A stretch of 64,000 nt of DNA from an uncultured Bacteroidota bacterium (GCA_902786595.1 CADADB010000011.1:1-64000); one strand, 5' to 3'. Positions 44,338 to 53,201 are shown, numbered from the stretch's first letter. Program-made: numbers and translations. The notes: generated by a model from the sequence alone, not told the origin.

Positions 44338-46035
44338 TTATCGGCAGATTTTCCTCACTGCCATACGTCCTTGGTTATCCTTAATGTTCAGAATATAAAC
44401 CCCTGCGGCCCATTGGCTGCTGGAAATCTTCACGCTGTTGTCACCATGAACAGAAATATGGTCAATTTGCTGTCCGAAAGCGTTATAGACGGTGATTTCC
44501 TCCAGATTTTCGCCTTGCACGATTACAAAATCACAGGCAGGATTGGGAAAGACGCGCACTTGCAAAGGTTCCCTGTCCTCAATGCCGACCCCGCCGAAAT
44601 GGAACACATGCGGGTCAGCGGCTCCGATGTAGGGATGCTTCTCCGTCCGCCCCGACTCGTCTTTCGCATACAGATAGTACTCCACCGTGTCGCCAGGTTG
44701 ATAGAGGTAGTTTATGGCAGTAAAGGAAAACGTGTACTCATCATCCGAAACATTTTGCAGCGTATGCCAGTGCCAGTCACCGTGATTGATCCGGAAAAAG
44801 ACCAGAAGAGAGTCAGCCACCAAATCCGCACCACTCAGGGCTTTGACTGTGACGGAAATGTTGAGAGGGTCGTCAAGGGAAACCTCGCCTAACAACGGGT
44901 AATGTTTCAGATAGAGCATCCCGGGATCGGCCAATTCGTGGGTGCGGCAGTGCAAAGCATCAGTGCTCAGCCACGGTGTGTAATTGCTCTGCATAATGGG
45001 CACGATAGTATAGCCGGGCATGGCCTGTTGATAGGCGGCAATGGCTTCGTTATCGTGAGAGTTGCCGGTCACGGGCACAAAAACATGGTCATTGAGAATC
45101 AACGAGTTGGTATATGGGGTGGCTTTATTGGCGCTCGGGTTGGCATAGACGCGGTAAACCTGATAGTGGTTTCCCCACGGGGTCACGGCGTTTGCAAAAG
45201 TTTGCGCCACGTCCTCGTAGTTGCTGTAGCGCGGGTCGTTGGTCGGTACCTGCCCAATCAGAACCTTATCGACATCGAGGAACTTGCCCCAGCAGTCGAT
45301 GTGCGCGATGTACTCGCCAAGCGGATCAGGAAGAATCATGTAGTTGTCGATGCCGAGATAGTTTTGGGTCATGGATAAGATGGAGGACTCCGTTTCGGCA
45401 GGATTTTCCTGCAACACTAACATGGTGGAGGCCGCCGTGCCATAGCCGTCAACCATATAGTTACCGCCCGTATGCACCAACGGCATCTCGTAACGCCTAA
45501 CACCCATAAAGTCAACCACAGATTCCAAAGCCGCGTCATCGTTCGGACGTTGCGGACGGTTATAGACGAAATCAATCACCCTTACGGAATCTTGTCCGTC
45601 AACGACAAACCAAGGGCCGTAGTCGCGGGTCCAGTACGAATCGTGCTGGATAAGCCAAAAGCTCACGTTGGCCATGTTTACCTGATTATTGTTGAAGTAA
45701 TTACTGGCCTGCATACTGTCGGAAGGGGTGTCCACAATCACTTTCACCTGAGTGATTTGCGACAATTCACGCACCAGTTCGACAGGAACGCCGAGAGGGT
45801 AGGCAATCATCACACTGCCCATGGGCTGGAATTCGGCCACGGCGGTGACGGGCGTTGCGGGATAAACGGCATCGCGCAAGTGTGCCTGCTGCGACAACGA
45901 CGGTATCATCATTTTCTCTTCCGCGGTGGCGTGATGCGGGAATTTCGGATGAACATCGTAATGAATTTGCTCGTTTTGGGCAAAAAGGAATCCAAAAAGG
46001 ATTGTGATCAAAAAGGTTATAATGCTTCTTTTCAT
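44338..46035 (-). CDS. Peptidylarginine deiminase (PPAD-type), secreted via T9SS
   Basis: The 565-residue protein has a signal peptide (to about Ala19), a deiminase domain, an immunoglobulin-like domain (about 385-485) and a T9SS sorting domain (FPNPACDFVIV, ITVYNAFGQ, WAAGVYILNI, VRKICR). The catalytic set of Porphyromonas gingivalis PPAD (Asp130, His236, Asp238, Cys351) corresponds to Asp138, His245, Asp247 and Cys363 (TRDYGPW, AHIDCW, ALHCRTHE). PPAD's substrate-carboxylate residues Arg152, Arg154 and Tyr233 fit Arg160, Arg163 (with one inserted residue) and Tyr242. It should therefore citrullinate C-terminal arginines of peptides rather than act on agmatine. The PPAD residue numbers are recalled, not computed. 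Confidence 0.88.
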   Translation of the reverse strand: MKRSIITFLITILFGFLFAQNEQIHYDVHPKFPHHATAEEKMMIPSLSQQAHLRDAVYPATPVTAVAEFQPMGSVMIAYPLGVPVELVRELSQITQVKVIVDTPSDSMQASNYFNNNQVNMANVSFWLIQHDSYWTRDYGPWFVVDGQDSVRVIDFVYNRPQRPNDDAALESVVDFMGVRRYEMPLVHTGGNYMVDGYGTAASTMLVLQENPAETESSILSMTQNYLGIDNYMILPDPLGEYIAHIDCWGKFLDVDKVLIGQVPTNDPRYSNYEDVAQTFANAVTPWGNHYQVYRVYANPSANKATPYTNSLILNDHVFVPVTGNSHDNEAIAAYQQAMPGYTIVPIMQSNYTPWLSTDALHCRTHELADPGMLYLKHYPLLGEVSLDDPLNISVTVKALSGADLVADSLLVFFRINHGDWHWHTLQNVSDDEYTFSFTAINYLYQPGDTVEYYLYAKDESGRTEKHPYIGAADPHVFHFGGVGIEDREPLQVRVFPNPACDFVIVQGENLEEITVYNAFGQQIDHISVHGDNSVKISSSQWAAGVYILNIKDNQGRMAVRKICR

Positions 46036-46050
46036 ATTTTATTAAACTAA

Positions 46051-46083
46051 AAAACGCTCAACTTGCGAAAAATTGAGCGTTTT
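46051..46083 (-). terminator. Terminator after tRNA-Arg
   Basis: AAAACGCTCAA (46051-46061) pairs with TTGAGCGTTTT (46073-46083); on the minus strand it is followed by TTAGTTTAATAAAA. It also separates the tRNA from the PPAD gene. Confidence 0.8.
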
Positions 46084-46090
46084 GTTTTTG

Positions 46091-46164
46091 TGACCCCTGC
46101 AGGATTCAAACCTGCAACCTTTTGATCCGTAGTCAAATGCTCTATTCAGTTGAGCTAAGGGGCC
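46091..46164 (-). tRNA. tRNA-Arg (anticodon ACG)
   Basis: Minus-strand cloverleaf: acceptor GGCCCCT/AGGGGTC, D arm GCTCAACTGAATAGAGC, anticodon stem TTTGA/TCAAA with loop CTACGGA (anticodon ACG), T arm TGCAG-GTTTGAATC-CTGCA, discriminator A. 74 nt. Confidence 0.95.
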
Positions 46165-46191
46165 TTGCTTCAAAAGAGCGTGCAAAAATAC

Positions 46192-46215
46192 ACTTTTTTT
46201 AATATCATGGTGTTT
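46192..46215 (-). promoter_or_regulatory. tRNA-type promoter block upstream of tRNA-Arg
   Basis: -7 box TATTTTTG at 46193-46200 on the minus strand preceded by the shared A-run and GTG; 28 bases before the tRNA 5' end. Confidence 0.7.
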
Positions 46216-46243
46216 GAAAAAATTTTTTTTATTTCAGATGCCG

Positions 46244-46269
46244 TATGTTGAAAAAAAATGTATTTTTGC
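46244..46269 (+). promoter_or_regulatory. tRNA-type promoter block upstream of tRNA-Gln
   Basis: ATGTTGAAAAAAAATG followed by the -7 box TATTTTTG (46261-46268) and C, 22 bases before the tRNA. Divergent from the tRNA-Arg promoter. Confidence 0.65.
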
Positions 46270-46290
46270 CGCCGAATTGATGATAAAGGA

Positions 46291-46361
46291 TGAGCTATGG
46301 TGTAATGGTAGCACTACAGATTTTGGTTCTGCCTGTGTAGGTTCGAGTCCTGCTAGCTCAA
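46291..46361 (+). tRNA. tRNA-Gln (anticodon TTG)
   Basis: Plus-strand cloverleaf: acceptor TGAGCTA/TAGCTCA, short D arm with GGTGTAATGGTAGCAC, anticodon stem ACAGA/TCTGC region with loop TTTTGGT (anticodon TTG), T arm GTAGG-TTCGAGT-CCTGC, discriminator A. 71 nt. Confidence 0.93.
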
Positions 46362-46365
46362 CAAG

Positions 46366-46398
46366 AAACTCTCACCGATTTGGTGGGAGTTTTTTTTA
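46366..46398 (+). terminator. Terminator after tRNA-Gln
   Basis: AACTCTCACC (46367-46376) pairs with GGTGGGAGTT (46382-46391), followed by an eight-T run. Only about 43 bases remain before the nusA ATG, so nusA needs either read-through or a promoter in that gap (TTTG at 46404-46407 is present). Confidence 0.85.
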
Positions 46399-46441
46399 CA
46401 AAATTTGTGAGTTAAAATTAAATACATTAATACTTATTAAG

Positions 46442-47683
46442 ATGGAAGAACAAATAAATCTTATCAGCACTTTTGCGGATTTCAAAGAATCCAAAAGCAT
46501 TGACAGAGAGACTCTTATGCATATCCTGGAAGATGTTTTCGTAAGTGCGCTAACCAAGAAATACGGTGCGAACTCCGAGTTCAACGTCATTGTCAATGTT
46601 GACCGCGGTGACCTTGAGATCCAACATTCCCTCAAGGTGGTGGAAGACGATCAGGTGACGGATCCGGCCAACCAGATCGCCTTGTCTGATGCCATAAAGA
46701 TAGAACCCGACTTTGAAGTTGGCGAAGAAGTGATTGAGCAGATTCAGCTTTCTGATTTTCAAAGACGCGAGATTCTTGCCCTTCGTCAGAACCTCAGCAA
46801 CAAGATCATGGAACACGAAAAGGATGTCATATTCCATAAATATGAGCCCCGGAAAGGTGAACTCATCACGGGCGAAGTGAGCCAGGTCTGGAAAAAGGAG
46901 ATTCTGGTGATTGACGACGATCGCGTTGAGATGGTACTCCCGAAATCCGAGCAAATTCCTACTGATTATTACAAAAAAGGTGACAGCATCATGGCCGTCA
47001 TCACTTCCGTGGATGTGGTCAACGGTTCGCCGCGCATCCTTCTTTCCCGTACGTCCCCGCGCTTCCTGGAATGTCTCATGGAACGTGCCATTCCTGAAAT
47101 TGAGGAGGGTGTCATCATGATTCGCGATATCGTGCGCGTACCCGGCGAAAGAGCCAAAGTGCTGGTGGAAACCTACGATGACCGCATTGACCCGGTGGGT
47201 GCCTGCGTCGGCGTGAAAGGTAGCCGTATCCACGATACAGTGCGCGAACTCCGTAACGAAAATATAGACATCATCAACTATACGGACAAGAAAGAACTTC
47301 TGATTGCCCGTGCCCTTAATCCTGCCAAAATATCTTCTATTGAACTGGATGAGGAAAACAAGACCGCCAATGTGTATATGAAATCCGACCAAGTCTCCTT
47401 GGCTATCGGCAAGGGTGGCTATAACATCAAACTGGCCAGCAAATTGTCTGGATATGAAATTGATGTCTTCAGAGATGACATTAAAGAAGAATATGTCATC
47501 CCGTTGTCTGAATTCAACGATGTGTTTGACCAATGGGTGATCGATACCTTCATCAGCATTGGTTGTGACACCGCGGAGAGCATCATGCAACTTAGCCGCG
47601 AGGAACTCATCCGTCGCACCGACCTCGAAGAGGAAACCGTGGACGCCATGATTGCCGCCGTGAAGGAAGAGTTAGCGAAATAA
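46442..47683 (+). CDS. nusA: Transcription termination/antitermination protein NusA
   Basis: The 413-residue product has the N-terminal RNA-polymerase-binding domain (MEEQINLISTFADFKESKSI), an S1 domain (about 130-200, KGELITGEVSQVWKKEILV), KH1 and KH2 domains (RVPGERAKVLVETYDDRIDPVGACVGVKGSRIHD pattern and VSLAIGKGGYNIKLAS) and a short acidic helix-hairpin-helix tail. A longer in-frame reading from 46214 would translate the tRNA-Gln and is wrong. It is followed after 50 bases by infB. The usual rimP gene is not upstream. Confidence 0.96.
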   Translation: MEEQINLISTFADFKESKSIDRETLMHILEDVFVSALTKKYGANSEFNVIVNVDRGDLEIQHSLKVVEDDQVTDPANQIALSDAIKIEPDFEVGEEVIEQIQLSDFQRREILALRQNLSNKIMEHEKDVIFHKYEPRKGELITGEVSQVWKKEILVIDDDRVEMVLPKSEQIPTDYYKKGDSIMAVITSVDVVNGSPRILLSRTSPRFLECLMERAIPEIEEGVIMIRDIVRVPGERAKVLVETYDDRIDPVGACVGVKGSRIHDTVRELRNENIDIINYTDKKELLIARALNPAKISSIELDEENKTANVYMKSDQVSLAIGKGGYNIKLASKLSGYEIDVFRDDIKEEYVIPLSEFNDVFDQWVIDTFISIGCDTAESIMQLSREELIRRTDLEEETVDAMIAAVKEELAK

Positions 47684-47733
47684 AGCATCTGTTCAATAAC
47701 CCAATCAAGAATTAATTAACCAGATTTATAATC

Positions 47734-50700
47734 ATGCCGGAAGAAAAAATCAAAACGCCGCGATTAGGACAAGCGGCCAAAGAGTTTAACGTGTCGAATG
47801 ACAGGATTATCGCCATACTGGCCAAGAACGGGCTTGAGATCAACGCCCCGACCCCGAACTCCAAGTTGTCTGTGGAGATGTACCAGTGTTTGCAGAAAGA
47901 ACTGGCCAAGGACAAATTGGTGAAGGAGAAGTCTGAGCAGATATTACCTTCCAAGAACAAGAAGGAAGAATCAAAACCCGATTCCGCCGAAAAAGGACGT
48001 GAAGAGGAACAGGACGGTCATCACATCATTATCCATACGACCAAACTTGTGGATGCTCCAGCAGTTGAAGCTCCAGAGGTTCATGGTCCTGAGGTGAAAA
48101 TCATCGGTTCTGTTCCACCGGAAACTTTGGCGAAATCTTCCAAGAAGGCCGCTTCCGGCACTGCAAAGGAAGAGTCTTCCGAAAAGAAACAAGTCGAAAA
48201 CGAAGAAGCCCCTCTTATGGATACTCCGGCAAATCCAAAAGAGGAGCCCGCTTTTGAAACCCAGGAGGAAATCTCTGAAAATCCTGTTCAGGAGTCTGCT
48301 GAAACTCCGCAACAAGACGAAAAAACCGAACATATTGAGACAGTTGCGCATATTTCAGGCCCGGCAATCATCGGAACAATGGATCTGGAGTCTTTGAAAC
48401 CCAAGAAGAAAACTGCTTCAAAAGAGAAGAAGGTCCAGAAAAAAGAAAAACCGGCAAAAGCTCAAACCAAAGAGAAAGATTCAAAACCAGAAGAAGAAGT
48501 TCAACAGGAACCTACTGTTGCCCCCGCTCCGGTTCAAGAAGCTCCGGAACACATCAAAACGGTAGTGAATCAGCTTAAAGGACCGAAAATTCTCGGTACC
48601 ATTGACTTATCCCTACTCCAGAACAATAAGGAAAACGGTAAGAAAGAGGAACATCGGAATGGCGACAACCAGGATAAGAAGAAAAAGAAAAGAAAACGCG
48701 TGGCTAAACCCGTGAAGGCCGCCAATATTCCGAATGGTAAGGACGATAAAGAGAAGAGACAGAAACAGGAGCCCGAAAAAGTGGAGATTTCTGCGGAAGA
48801 CATCCATCGTCGTATCAAAGAGACCAAAATGCGTCTTGAAAGCAATACGAAAAAGACTTCCACAGCGGCTAAAAGAAGAAAGGAGAAACGTCAGCTTATT
48901 CACGAACGTATTGAGGAACAAGAACTTCAAGCAATCGAAGATCAGAAGACCTTGCGCGTGACAGAGTTCATCACCGCCAACGAGTTGGCTACTTTGATGA
49001 ACGTGGACGTCACCAAGATTATCTCCACCTGTATGAGTATCGGTCTCTTCGTTTCCATCAACCAGCGACTTGATGCAGAAAATATTGCAATGTTGGCAGA
49101 GGAGTTCGGGTTTAATGTCGAATTCATTGATGCCGAAGAAGAGGACAATATGCACAATTCAGCTGATGTTGATGCTGAAGAGGATCTGCAACCGCGCAAC
49201 CCAATCATTACCGTTATGGGTCACGTTGACCATGGTAAGACCTCTTTGCTGGACTACATCCGCAAGACCAATGTTATTGCCGGTGAGGCAGGTGGTATCA
49301 CCCAGCACATCGGTGCATACGAAGTGAGTCTGCCCGACGGACGTAAGATCACTTTCCTCGATACCCCTGGTCACGAGGCGTTTACCGCTATGCGTGCCCG
49401 TGGTGCCAAGATCACGGACTTGTGTATCATCGTGGTCGCCGCTGACGACGCCGTGATGCCGCAGACGGTCGAGGCAATCAACCACGCTCAGGCCGCCGGT
49501 GTCCCGATGGTGTTCGCCATCACCAAGATCGACAAACCCAACGCCAATCCCGACAAAATCCGTGAGGAACTGGCCAACATGAATATCCTTGTGGAAGAGT
49601 GGGGCGGCAAGTACCAATGCCAGGAAATCGATGCCAAACATGGTACAAATGTTCAAGAATTGTTGGAAAAAGTACTGTTAGAAGCTGATTTGCTTGACTT
49701 GAAAGCCAATCCGAACCGTCCCGGCGTAGGTGCAGTCATTGAGTCCGCTTTGGACAAAGGTCGTGGCTATGTCGCGAAAGTGCTCGTGCAGAATGGCACA
49801 CTCTCCGTGGGTGACCCGATTCTTGCAGGAAGCTGCTTCGGCAAGGTGAAAGCCATGTTCAACGAACGTAATCAGCCCGTGAAATCCGCCGGTCCTGCGC
49901 AGCCCGTGTTGTTGTTAGGTCTCAACGGTGCCCCACAGGCCGGTGATACGTTCAAGGTTTGCGAGTCTGAGCAGGAAGCCCGTGGTATCGCCACGAAACG
50001 CGCTCGCCTCGCCCGTGAAATGGGTCTGCGCACGCAAAAGCATGTCACGCTCGAAGAAATCGGACGCCGTATCGCTATCGGCGACTTCAAGGAACTCAAC
50101 ATTATCGTCAAGGGTGATGTCGATGGTTCTGTGGAAGCTTTGGCTGGTGAGTTGCTGAAACTCAGCACTGAACAAGTCCAAGTCAACGTCATCCACAAAT
50201 CCGTGGGTCAGGTGACCGAAACCGATGTGATGCTGGCCACTGCATCCAATGCCCTTATCGTGGCCTTCCAGGTGCGTCCGTCAGCCAACGCCCGCAAGAT
50301 GGCCGAAGCCGAACAGATTGACATCCGTACATACTCTATTATATATACCGCTATTAATGAGATTAAAGATGCTATCGCGGGTATGCATTCACCGGAGATT
50401 CGCGAAAAAGTGGTTTGCAACATCGAGATTCGCGAAGTGTTCCACATCTCCAAGGTTGGCAACGTGGCCGGTTGTATTGTCCTCGACGGAAAATTGCAGC
50501 GTAGCACCAAGATCCGCCTCATCCGCGACGGTATCGTTATTTATACTGGCAAACTCGGCTCCCTGCGTCGTTTCAAAGACGATGTCAAGGAGGTGGTTGC
50601 CGGTCAGGACTGCGGTCTGAACATCGATGGTTGCAACGATATCAAGGTCGGCGACATCATCGAAGGTTACGAGGAATTCGAGGTGGCATACGGGAAATAG
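47734..50700 (+). CDS. infB: Translation initiation factor IF-2
   Basis: The 988-residue GTPase brings fMet-tRNA to the 30S subunit. It has an IF2 N-terminal module ([20 protein letters not shown]), a very charged Glu/Lys/Pro linker (about 75-390), a second N-domain ([12 protein letters not shown]), then the GTPase core with G1 G-H-V-D-H-G-K-T at 496-503, G3 D-T-P-G-H, and G4 T-K-I-D, followed by domains II-IV (ending [15 protein letters not shown]). The linker twice carries a near-identical segment ([19 protein letters not shown] and [20 protein letters not shown]), with the conserved (G/P)KI(L/I)GTIDL motif typical of Bacteroidota IF-2. Confidence 0.97.
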   Translation: MPEEKIKTPRLGQAAKEFNVSNDRIIAILAKNGLEINAPTPNSKLSVEMYQCLQKELAKDKLVKEKSEQILPSKNKKEESKPDSAEKGREEEQDGHHIIIHTTKLVDAPAVEAPEVHGPEVKIIGSVPPETLAKSSKKAASGTAKEESSEKKQVENEEAPLMDTPANPKEEPAFETQEEISENPVQESAETPQQDEKTEHIETVAHISGPAIIGTMDLESLKPKKKTASKEKKVQKKEKPAKAQTKEKDSKPEEEVQQEPTVAPAPVQEAPEHIKTVVNQLKGPKILGTIDLSLLQNNKENGKKEEHRNGDNQDKKKKKRKRVAKPVKAANIPNGKDDKEKRQKQEPEKVEISAEDIHRRIKETKMRLESNTKKTSTAAKRRKEKRQLIHERIEEQELQAIEDQKTLRVTEFITANELATLMNVDVTKIISTCMSIGLFVSINQRLDAENIAMLAEEFGFNVEFIDAEEEDNMHNSADVDAEEDLQPRNPIITVMGHVDHGKTSLLDYIRKTNVIAGEAGGITQHIGAYEVSLPDGRKITFLDTPGHEAFTAMRARGAKITDLCIIVVAADDAVMPQTVEAINHAQAAGVPMVFAITKIDKPNANPDKIREELANMNILVEEWGGKYQCQEIDAKHGTNVQELLEKVLLEADLLDLKANPNRPGVGAVIESALDKGRGYVAKVLVQNGTLSVGDPILAGSCFGKVKAMFNERNQPVKSAGPAQPVLLLGLNGAPQAGDTFKVCESEQEARGIATKRARLAREMGLRTQKHVTLEEIGRRIAIGDFKELNIIVKGDVDGSVEALAGELLKLSTEQVQVNVIHKSVGQVTETDVMLATASNALIVAFQVRPSANARKMAEAEQIDIRTYSIIYTAINEIKDAIAGMHSPEIREKVVCNIEIREVFHISKVGNVAGCIVLDGKLQRSTKIRLIRDGIVIYTGKLGSLRRFKDDVKEVVAGQDCGLNIDGCNDIKVGDIIEGYEEFEVAYGK

Positions 50701-50701
50701 A

Positions 50702-50732
50702 CGATGATGCGATGAGACGATGAGACGATGAA
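50702..50732. repeat. Octamer array GATGAGAC/GATGATGC directly after infB
   Basis: Starts at the base after the stop codon; GATGATGC, GATGAGAC, GATGAGAC and GATGAAAA in 8-base register. Confidence 0.75.
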
Positions 50733-50764
50733 AAAAGAGACGCAAATATTTGCGTCTCTTTTTT
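50731..50764. terminator. Perfect palindromic terminator after infB
   Basis: A 34-base perfect palindrome with the GAGACGCAAAT half followed by a T run on both strands, so it can terminate in either direction. Its GAGACGCAA part resembles the arm of the dispersed palindromes. Confidence 0.8.
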
Positions 50765-50790
50765 GTTTTAAACAATTCTACAGATAATCA

Positions 50791-50822
50791 TATAACCTTT
50801 TAACCTCTTAACCTTCTAACCT
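50791..50822. repeat. Octamer array TATAACCT/TTTAACCT
   Basis: Four 8-base units TATAACCT, TTTAACCT, CTTAACCT, TCTAACCT in exact register between infB and the ABC operon. Confidence 0.75.
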
Positions 50823-50947
50823 CATTTTTGCGCCATCAACCCCGATTTTCTGCGAAAAATTCACCCTTTTTTACGGTAAAAATTTATTGTTTCTCGCAAC
50901 ATATTGAATATCAGCAAGAAAAAATTTTTCTAAAAATGTTCATCGTA

Positions 50948-50999
50948 TTAATTAGTGTATTACTTTTGCGGTGTTTTAGTTCACTAATACACTAATTAA
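50948..50999 (+). promoter_or_regulatory. Operator/promoter of the GntR-ABC operon
   Basis: A perfect 15-base inverted repeat: TTAATTAGTGTATTA (50948-50962) and TAATACACTAATTAA (50985-50999), 22 bases apart. The -7 box TACTTTTG (50961-50968) overlaps the left arm, and the right arm ends 11 bases before the ATG. This is the layout of a repressor site; the GntR-type repressor encoded at the end of the operon is the obvious ligand (inference). Confidence 0.8.
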
Positions 51000-51010
51000 A
51001 AAATAACGAT

Positions 51011-51847
51011 ATGATACAGTTAAGTAATGTAGAATTCGGGTACGACAAAAACCGCAAATTATTCAACGGGGTGAACTGGCAGTTGGAGCCCGGCCACCTG
51101 TACGGGTTGCTCGGCCGCAACGGCGCCGGCAAAACCACCCTGCTGAAAATCATGACGGGTTTGTTATTCCCGCAGGCGGGTGAAGCCCTCATCGATGGCG
51201 AGCCCGCGCACAAACGCACCGCCAAACAGCTGAGCGACATCTATTTCCTCCAAGAGGAGATTTACGTTCCTCATCTGAAAATCAAACAGTTCGAGGCCGC
51301 TTTCGCGCCGTTCTATCCTAACTTCAGCCACGAACAGTTCGTGGAATACCTGAGAGAGATGGAAATGGACAACATGCTGGGCTTCATCGACAAGTTCTCG
51401 CATGGTCAGAAAAAGAAAGTGATGATCGCGTTCGCACTGGCCACCAACGTGCCGCTGCTCATCTTGGACGAGCCCACCAATGGTCTCGACATCCCGACCA
51501 AGAGCATCTTTCGCAAGATCATGGCCGCTTACGCCGACGAGCAGAAAACGGTGATTATCTCCACCCACCAGGTGCGCGACCTGCACAGTCTCATCGACGC
51601 GGTCTCCATCCTCGACAACGGCCGCATGATCCTCAACGCCTCCAGCGATGTTATCACCGACAAGCTGCTCTTCGATGTTGATGACCAGAAGGCGCAGGAT
51701 GGCAAGGTGTTCTATACCGAGGAGACCCCGCGTGGCATCTATCAGGTAAAGGAAAATGTCAACCACATTGATTCCGCCCTTGATTTGGAACTGCTCTTCA
51801 ATGCCGCTGTTCAAAACAAGCAGGAATTTACAGAATTATTCAAATAA
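51011..51847 (+). CDS. ABC transporter ATP-binding protein (YtrB-like)
   Basis: The 278-residue ATPase has Walker A G-R-N-G-A-G-K-T at 35-42, a signature motif F-S-H-G-Q at 129-133 (replacing LSGGQ, as in many YtrB/antibiotic-type exporters), Walker B LLILDEPTNGLD at 149-160 and the switch His in ISTHQV. It is the first gene of a four-gene operon with a small membrane protein, a permease and a GntR regulator, the YtrA-type arrangement known from cell-wall-stress and antibiotic-responsive systems. The exported substrate is unknown. Confidence 0.9.
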   Translation: MIQLSNVEFGYDKNRKLFNGVNWQLEPGHLYGLLGRNGAGKTTLLKIMTGLLFPQAGEALIDGEPAHKRTAKQLSDIYFLQEEIYVPHLKIKQFEAAFAPFYPNFSHEQFVEYLREMEMDNMLGFIDKFSHGQKKKVMIAFALATNVPLLILDEPTNGLDIPTKSIFRKIMAAYADEQKTVIISTHQVRDLHSLIDAVSILDNGRMILNASSDVITDKLLFDVDDQKAQDGKVFYTEETPRGIYQVKENVNHIDSALDLELLFNAAVQNKQEFTELFK

Positions 51848-51865
51848 CCTTAAAATCAGAGCATT

Positions 51866-52093
51866 ATGAAAAAATACACGAATAAAATCTTAATCATCAC
51901 CGCCATAGTTCTGGTGTTGGGCCTGGTCATCGGCTACACCATCGACTTCCAGACCGGCTACCGCAGCGGCCGAATCAAATATGAGAAAATCGAAAAGGAT
52001 TCGACGCAGGTACTGCATTTTAATGGTCTGGATGAAATAGAGGCATACGCCGATTCCCTATCCGAAAATCAACCTGAAACGTCTCACCAATAA
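51866..52093 (+). CDS. Small single-pass membrane protein of the ABC operon
   Basis: The 75-residue product has one transmembrane segment (about residues 7-25) after a short basic N-terminus and a mildly acidic C-terminal tail. I do not recognise a family. It lies 18 bases after the ATPase gene and 12 before the permease gene, so it is probably an accessory subunit or assembly partner. Confidence 0.75.
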   Translation: MKKYTNKILIITAIVLVLGLVIGYTIDFQTGYRSGRIKYEKIEKDSTQVLHFNGLDEIEAYADSLSENQPETSHQ

Positions 52094-52105
52094 AACCGTA
52101 AAATT

Positions 52106-52852
52106 ATGAATATCAACAATATAATAAAATTAATCAAGGCCTATTTTTACGAAAACTGGCGGAATGATGTCATCTATTCATTTGGCATCATGACGGCATT
52201 ATCGCTACTCATGACGATTATGTCCAGCAATCCCTATCTGACGGAAATAAAAATTGCGGCAGTTGTGTTTATGGTCTATTACCCATGTCGCTTCTTTTCC
52301 AAGCTGCACCAATCTTCAAGCAGGATACACTACCTGATGACACCTGCGACCAACGCCGAAAAAGTGGTGACAGGTATGTTTTTGTCCAACATCTATTTCG
52401 TGGCAGGCATCGTTTTGTCTGTGCTGATTGGACAGGTTTTGGGTTATGGCATAGTGAATGTGTATAGTCCGGGTATTTTTGCGCCATGCGGAATCCACAA
52501 TTTAGGTGAATTCATAAAAGTTCAGATTCCCACCCATGGGTTGAACATTCTGTTATTCTTCACCAGTATTTCCACCATGTTCTTTGCCGCCATCTATTTC
52601 AAGAAAAGTCCATTTTGGAAATTGATGCTGACGGGCTTCGTCGTATCGTTGGTTTTGGGTGCCCTTATGGCGGGTACTGAATGGCTGAATGCCTTGGCGG
52701 TGGTTCCAGCGGAAATTCGCAACGGAAACTATTATAAAACAGAGCATTACATTGCAACTTCCAAAGAATGGTTCCCGTATGTCGTCTGCTGTGTGTCAAT
52801 TGTCTATTTCTACGCGATGAGTTTTTTGAGAATGAGAGAAACGGAGGCATAG
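52106..52852 (+). CDS. ABC-type permease subunit, six-helix membrane protein
   Basis: The 248-residue product has about six hydrophobic segments (near 28-45, 52-68, 94-115, 150-165, 175-195 and 220-240) and no other motif. The segment YLMTPATNAEKVVTGMFLSN (P-A-(T/S)-x-x-E-K) after the second helix is a known signature in Bacteroidota and Firmicutes ABC-2-like permeases of this type. It is the membrane partner of the ATPase at 51011. Confidence 0.8.
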   Translation: MNINNIIKLIKAYFYENWRNDVIYSFGIMTALSLLMTIMSSNPYLTEIKIAAVVFMVYYPCRFFSKLHQSSSRIHYLMTPATNAEKVVTGMFLSNIYFVAGIVLSVLIGQVLGYGIVNVYSPGIFAPCGIHNLGEFIKVQIPTHGLNILLFFTSISTMFFAAIYFKKSPFWKLMLTGFVVSLVLGALMAGTEWLNALAVVPAEIRNGNYYKTEHYIATSKEWFPYVVCCVSIVYFYAMSFLRMRETEA

Positions 52853-52853
52853 T

Positions 52854-53201
52854 ATGGATTTCAAGAGCACACAAACCATCTACCGGCAGATTGAGCATTG
52901 GGTCTATGAGCAGATCCTGTCGGGCAATTGGAAGCCGGGCGAGCGGGCCAAGTCCGTGCGCGAGTTAGCCGTCGCCTTCGAGGTGAACCCCAACACCGTC
53001 ATGCGCTCCTACGAACGCCTCCAGAACCAGGAGATCATCACCAACAAACGCGGCATCGGCTTCTTCGTCAACGAGGATGCCCCCGAGAAAATCCACGCCA
53101 TCCGGAAGAAGGAATTCATGGAGGAGGAGGTGCCGGAGTTTCTGAAGAATATGCGGTTGCTGGGAATCACGATGGAGGAAATCATGGCAGTTAGTAATTA
53201 G
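52854..53201 (+). CDS. GntR-family transcriptional regulator, YtrA subfamily
   Basis: The 115-residue protein has the GntR winged helix at about 10-75 (IYRQIEHWVYEQILSGNWKPGERAKSVRELA, NPNTVMRSYERLQNQEIITNKRGIGFFV) and only a short C-terminal part (about 40 residues), the hallmark of the YtrA subfamily that lacks a large effector domain. It lies one base after the permease stop and probably represses its own operon through the inverted repeat at 50948-50999. Its last codons (AVSN) and stop are encoded by the heptamer array at 53190. Confidence 0.9.
   Translation: MDFKSTQTIYRQIEHWVYEQILSGNWKPGERAKSVRELAVAFEVNPNTVMRSYERLQNQEIITNKRGIGFFVNEDAPEKIHAIRKKEFMEEEVPEFLKNMRLLGITMEEIMAVSN

Noticed and set aside
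44338-46035. Agmatine deiminase as the function
   Set aside because: Signal peptide, T9SS domain, extra Ig-like domain and PPAD-type residues point to a peptidylarginine deiminase.
46214-46441. A 76-codon N-terminal extension of nusA
   Set aside because: It translates the tRNA-Gln gene and its terminator; nusA starts at 46442.
46550-47590. Minus-strand frame of 346 codons inside nusA
   Set aside because: Shadow of nusA, with His/Asp/Phe-rich composition typical of antisense translation.
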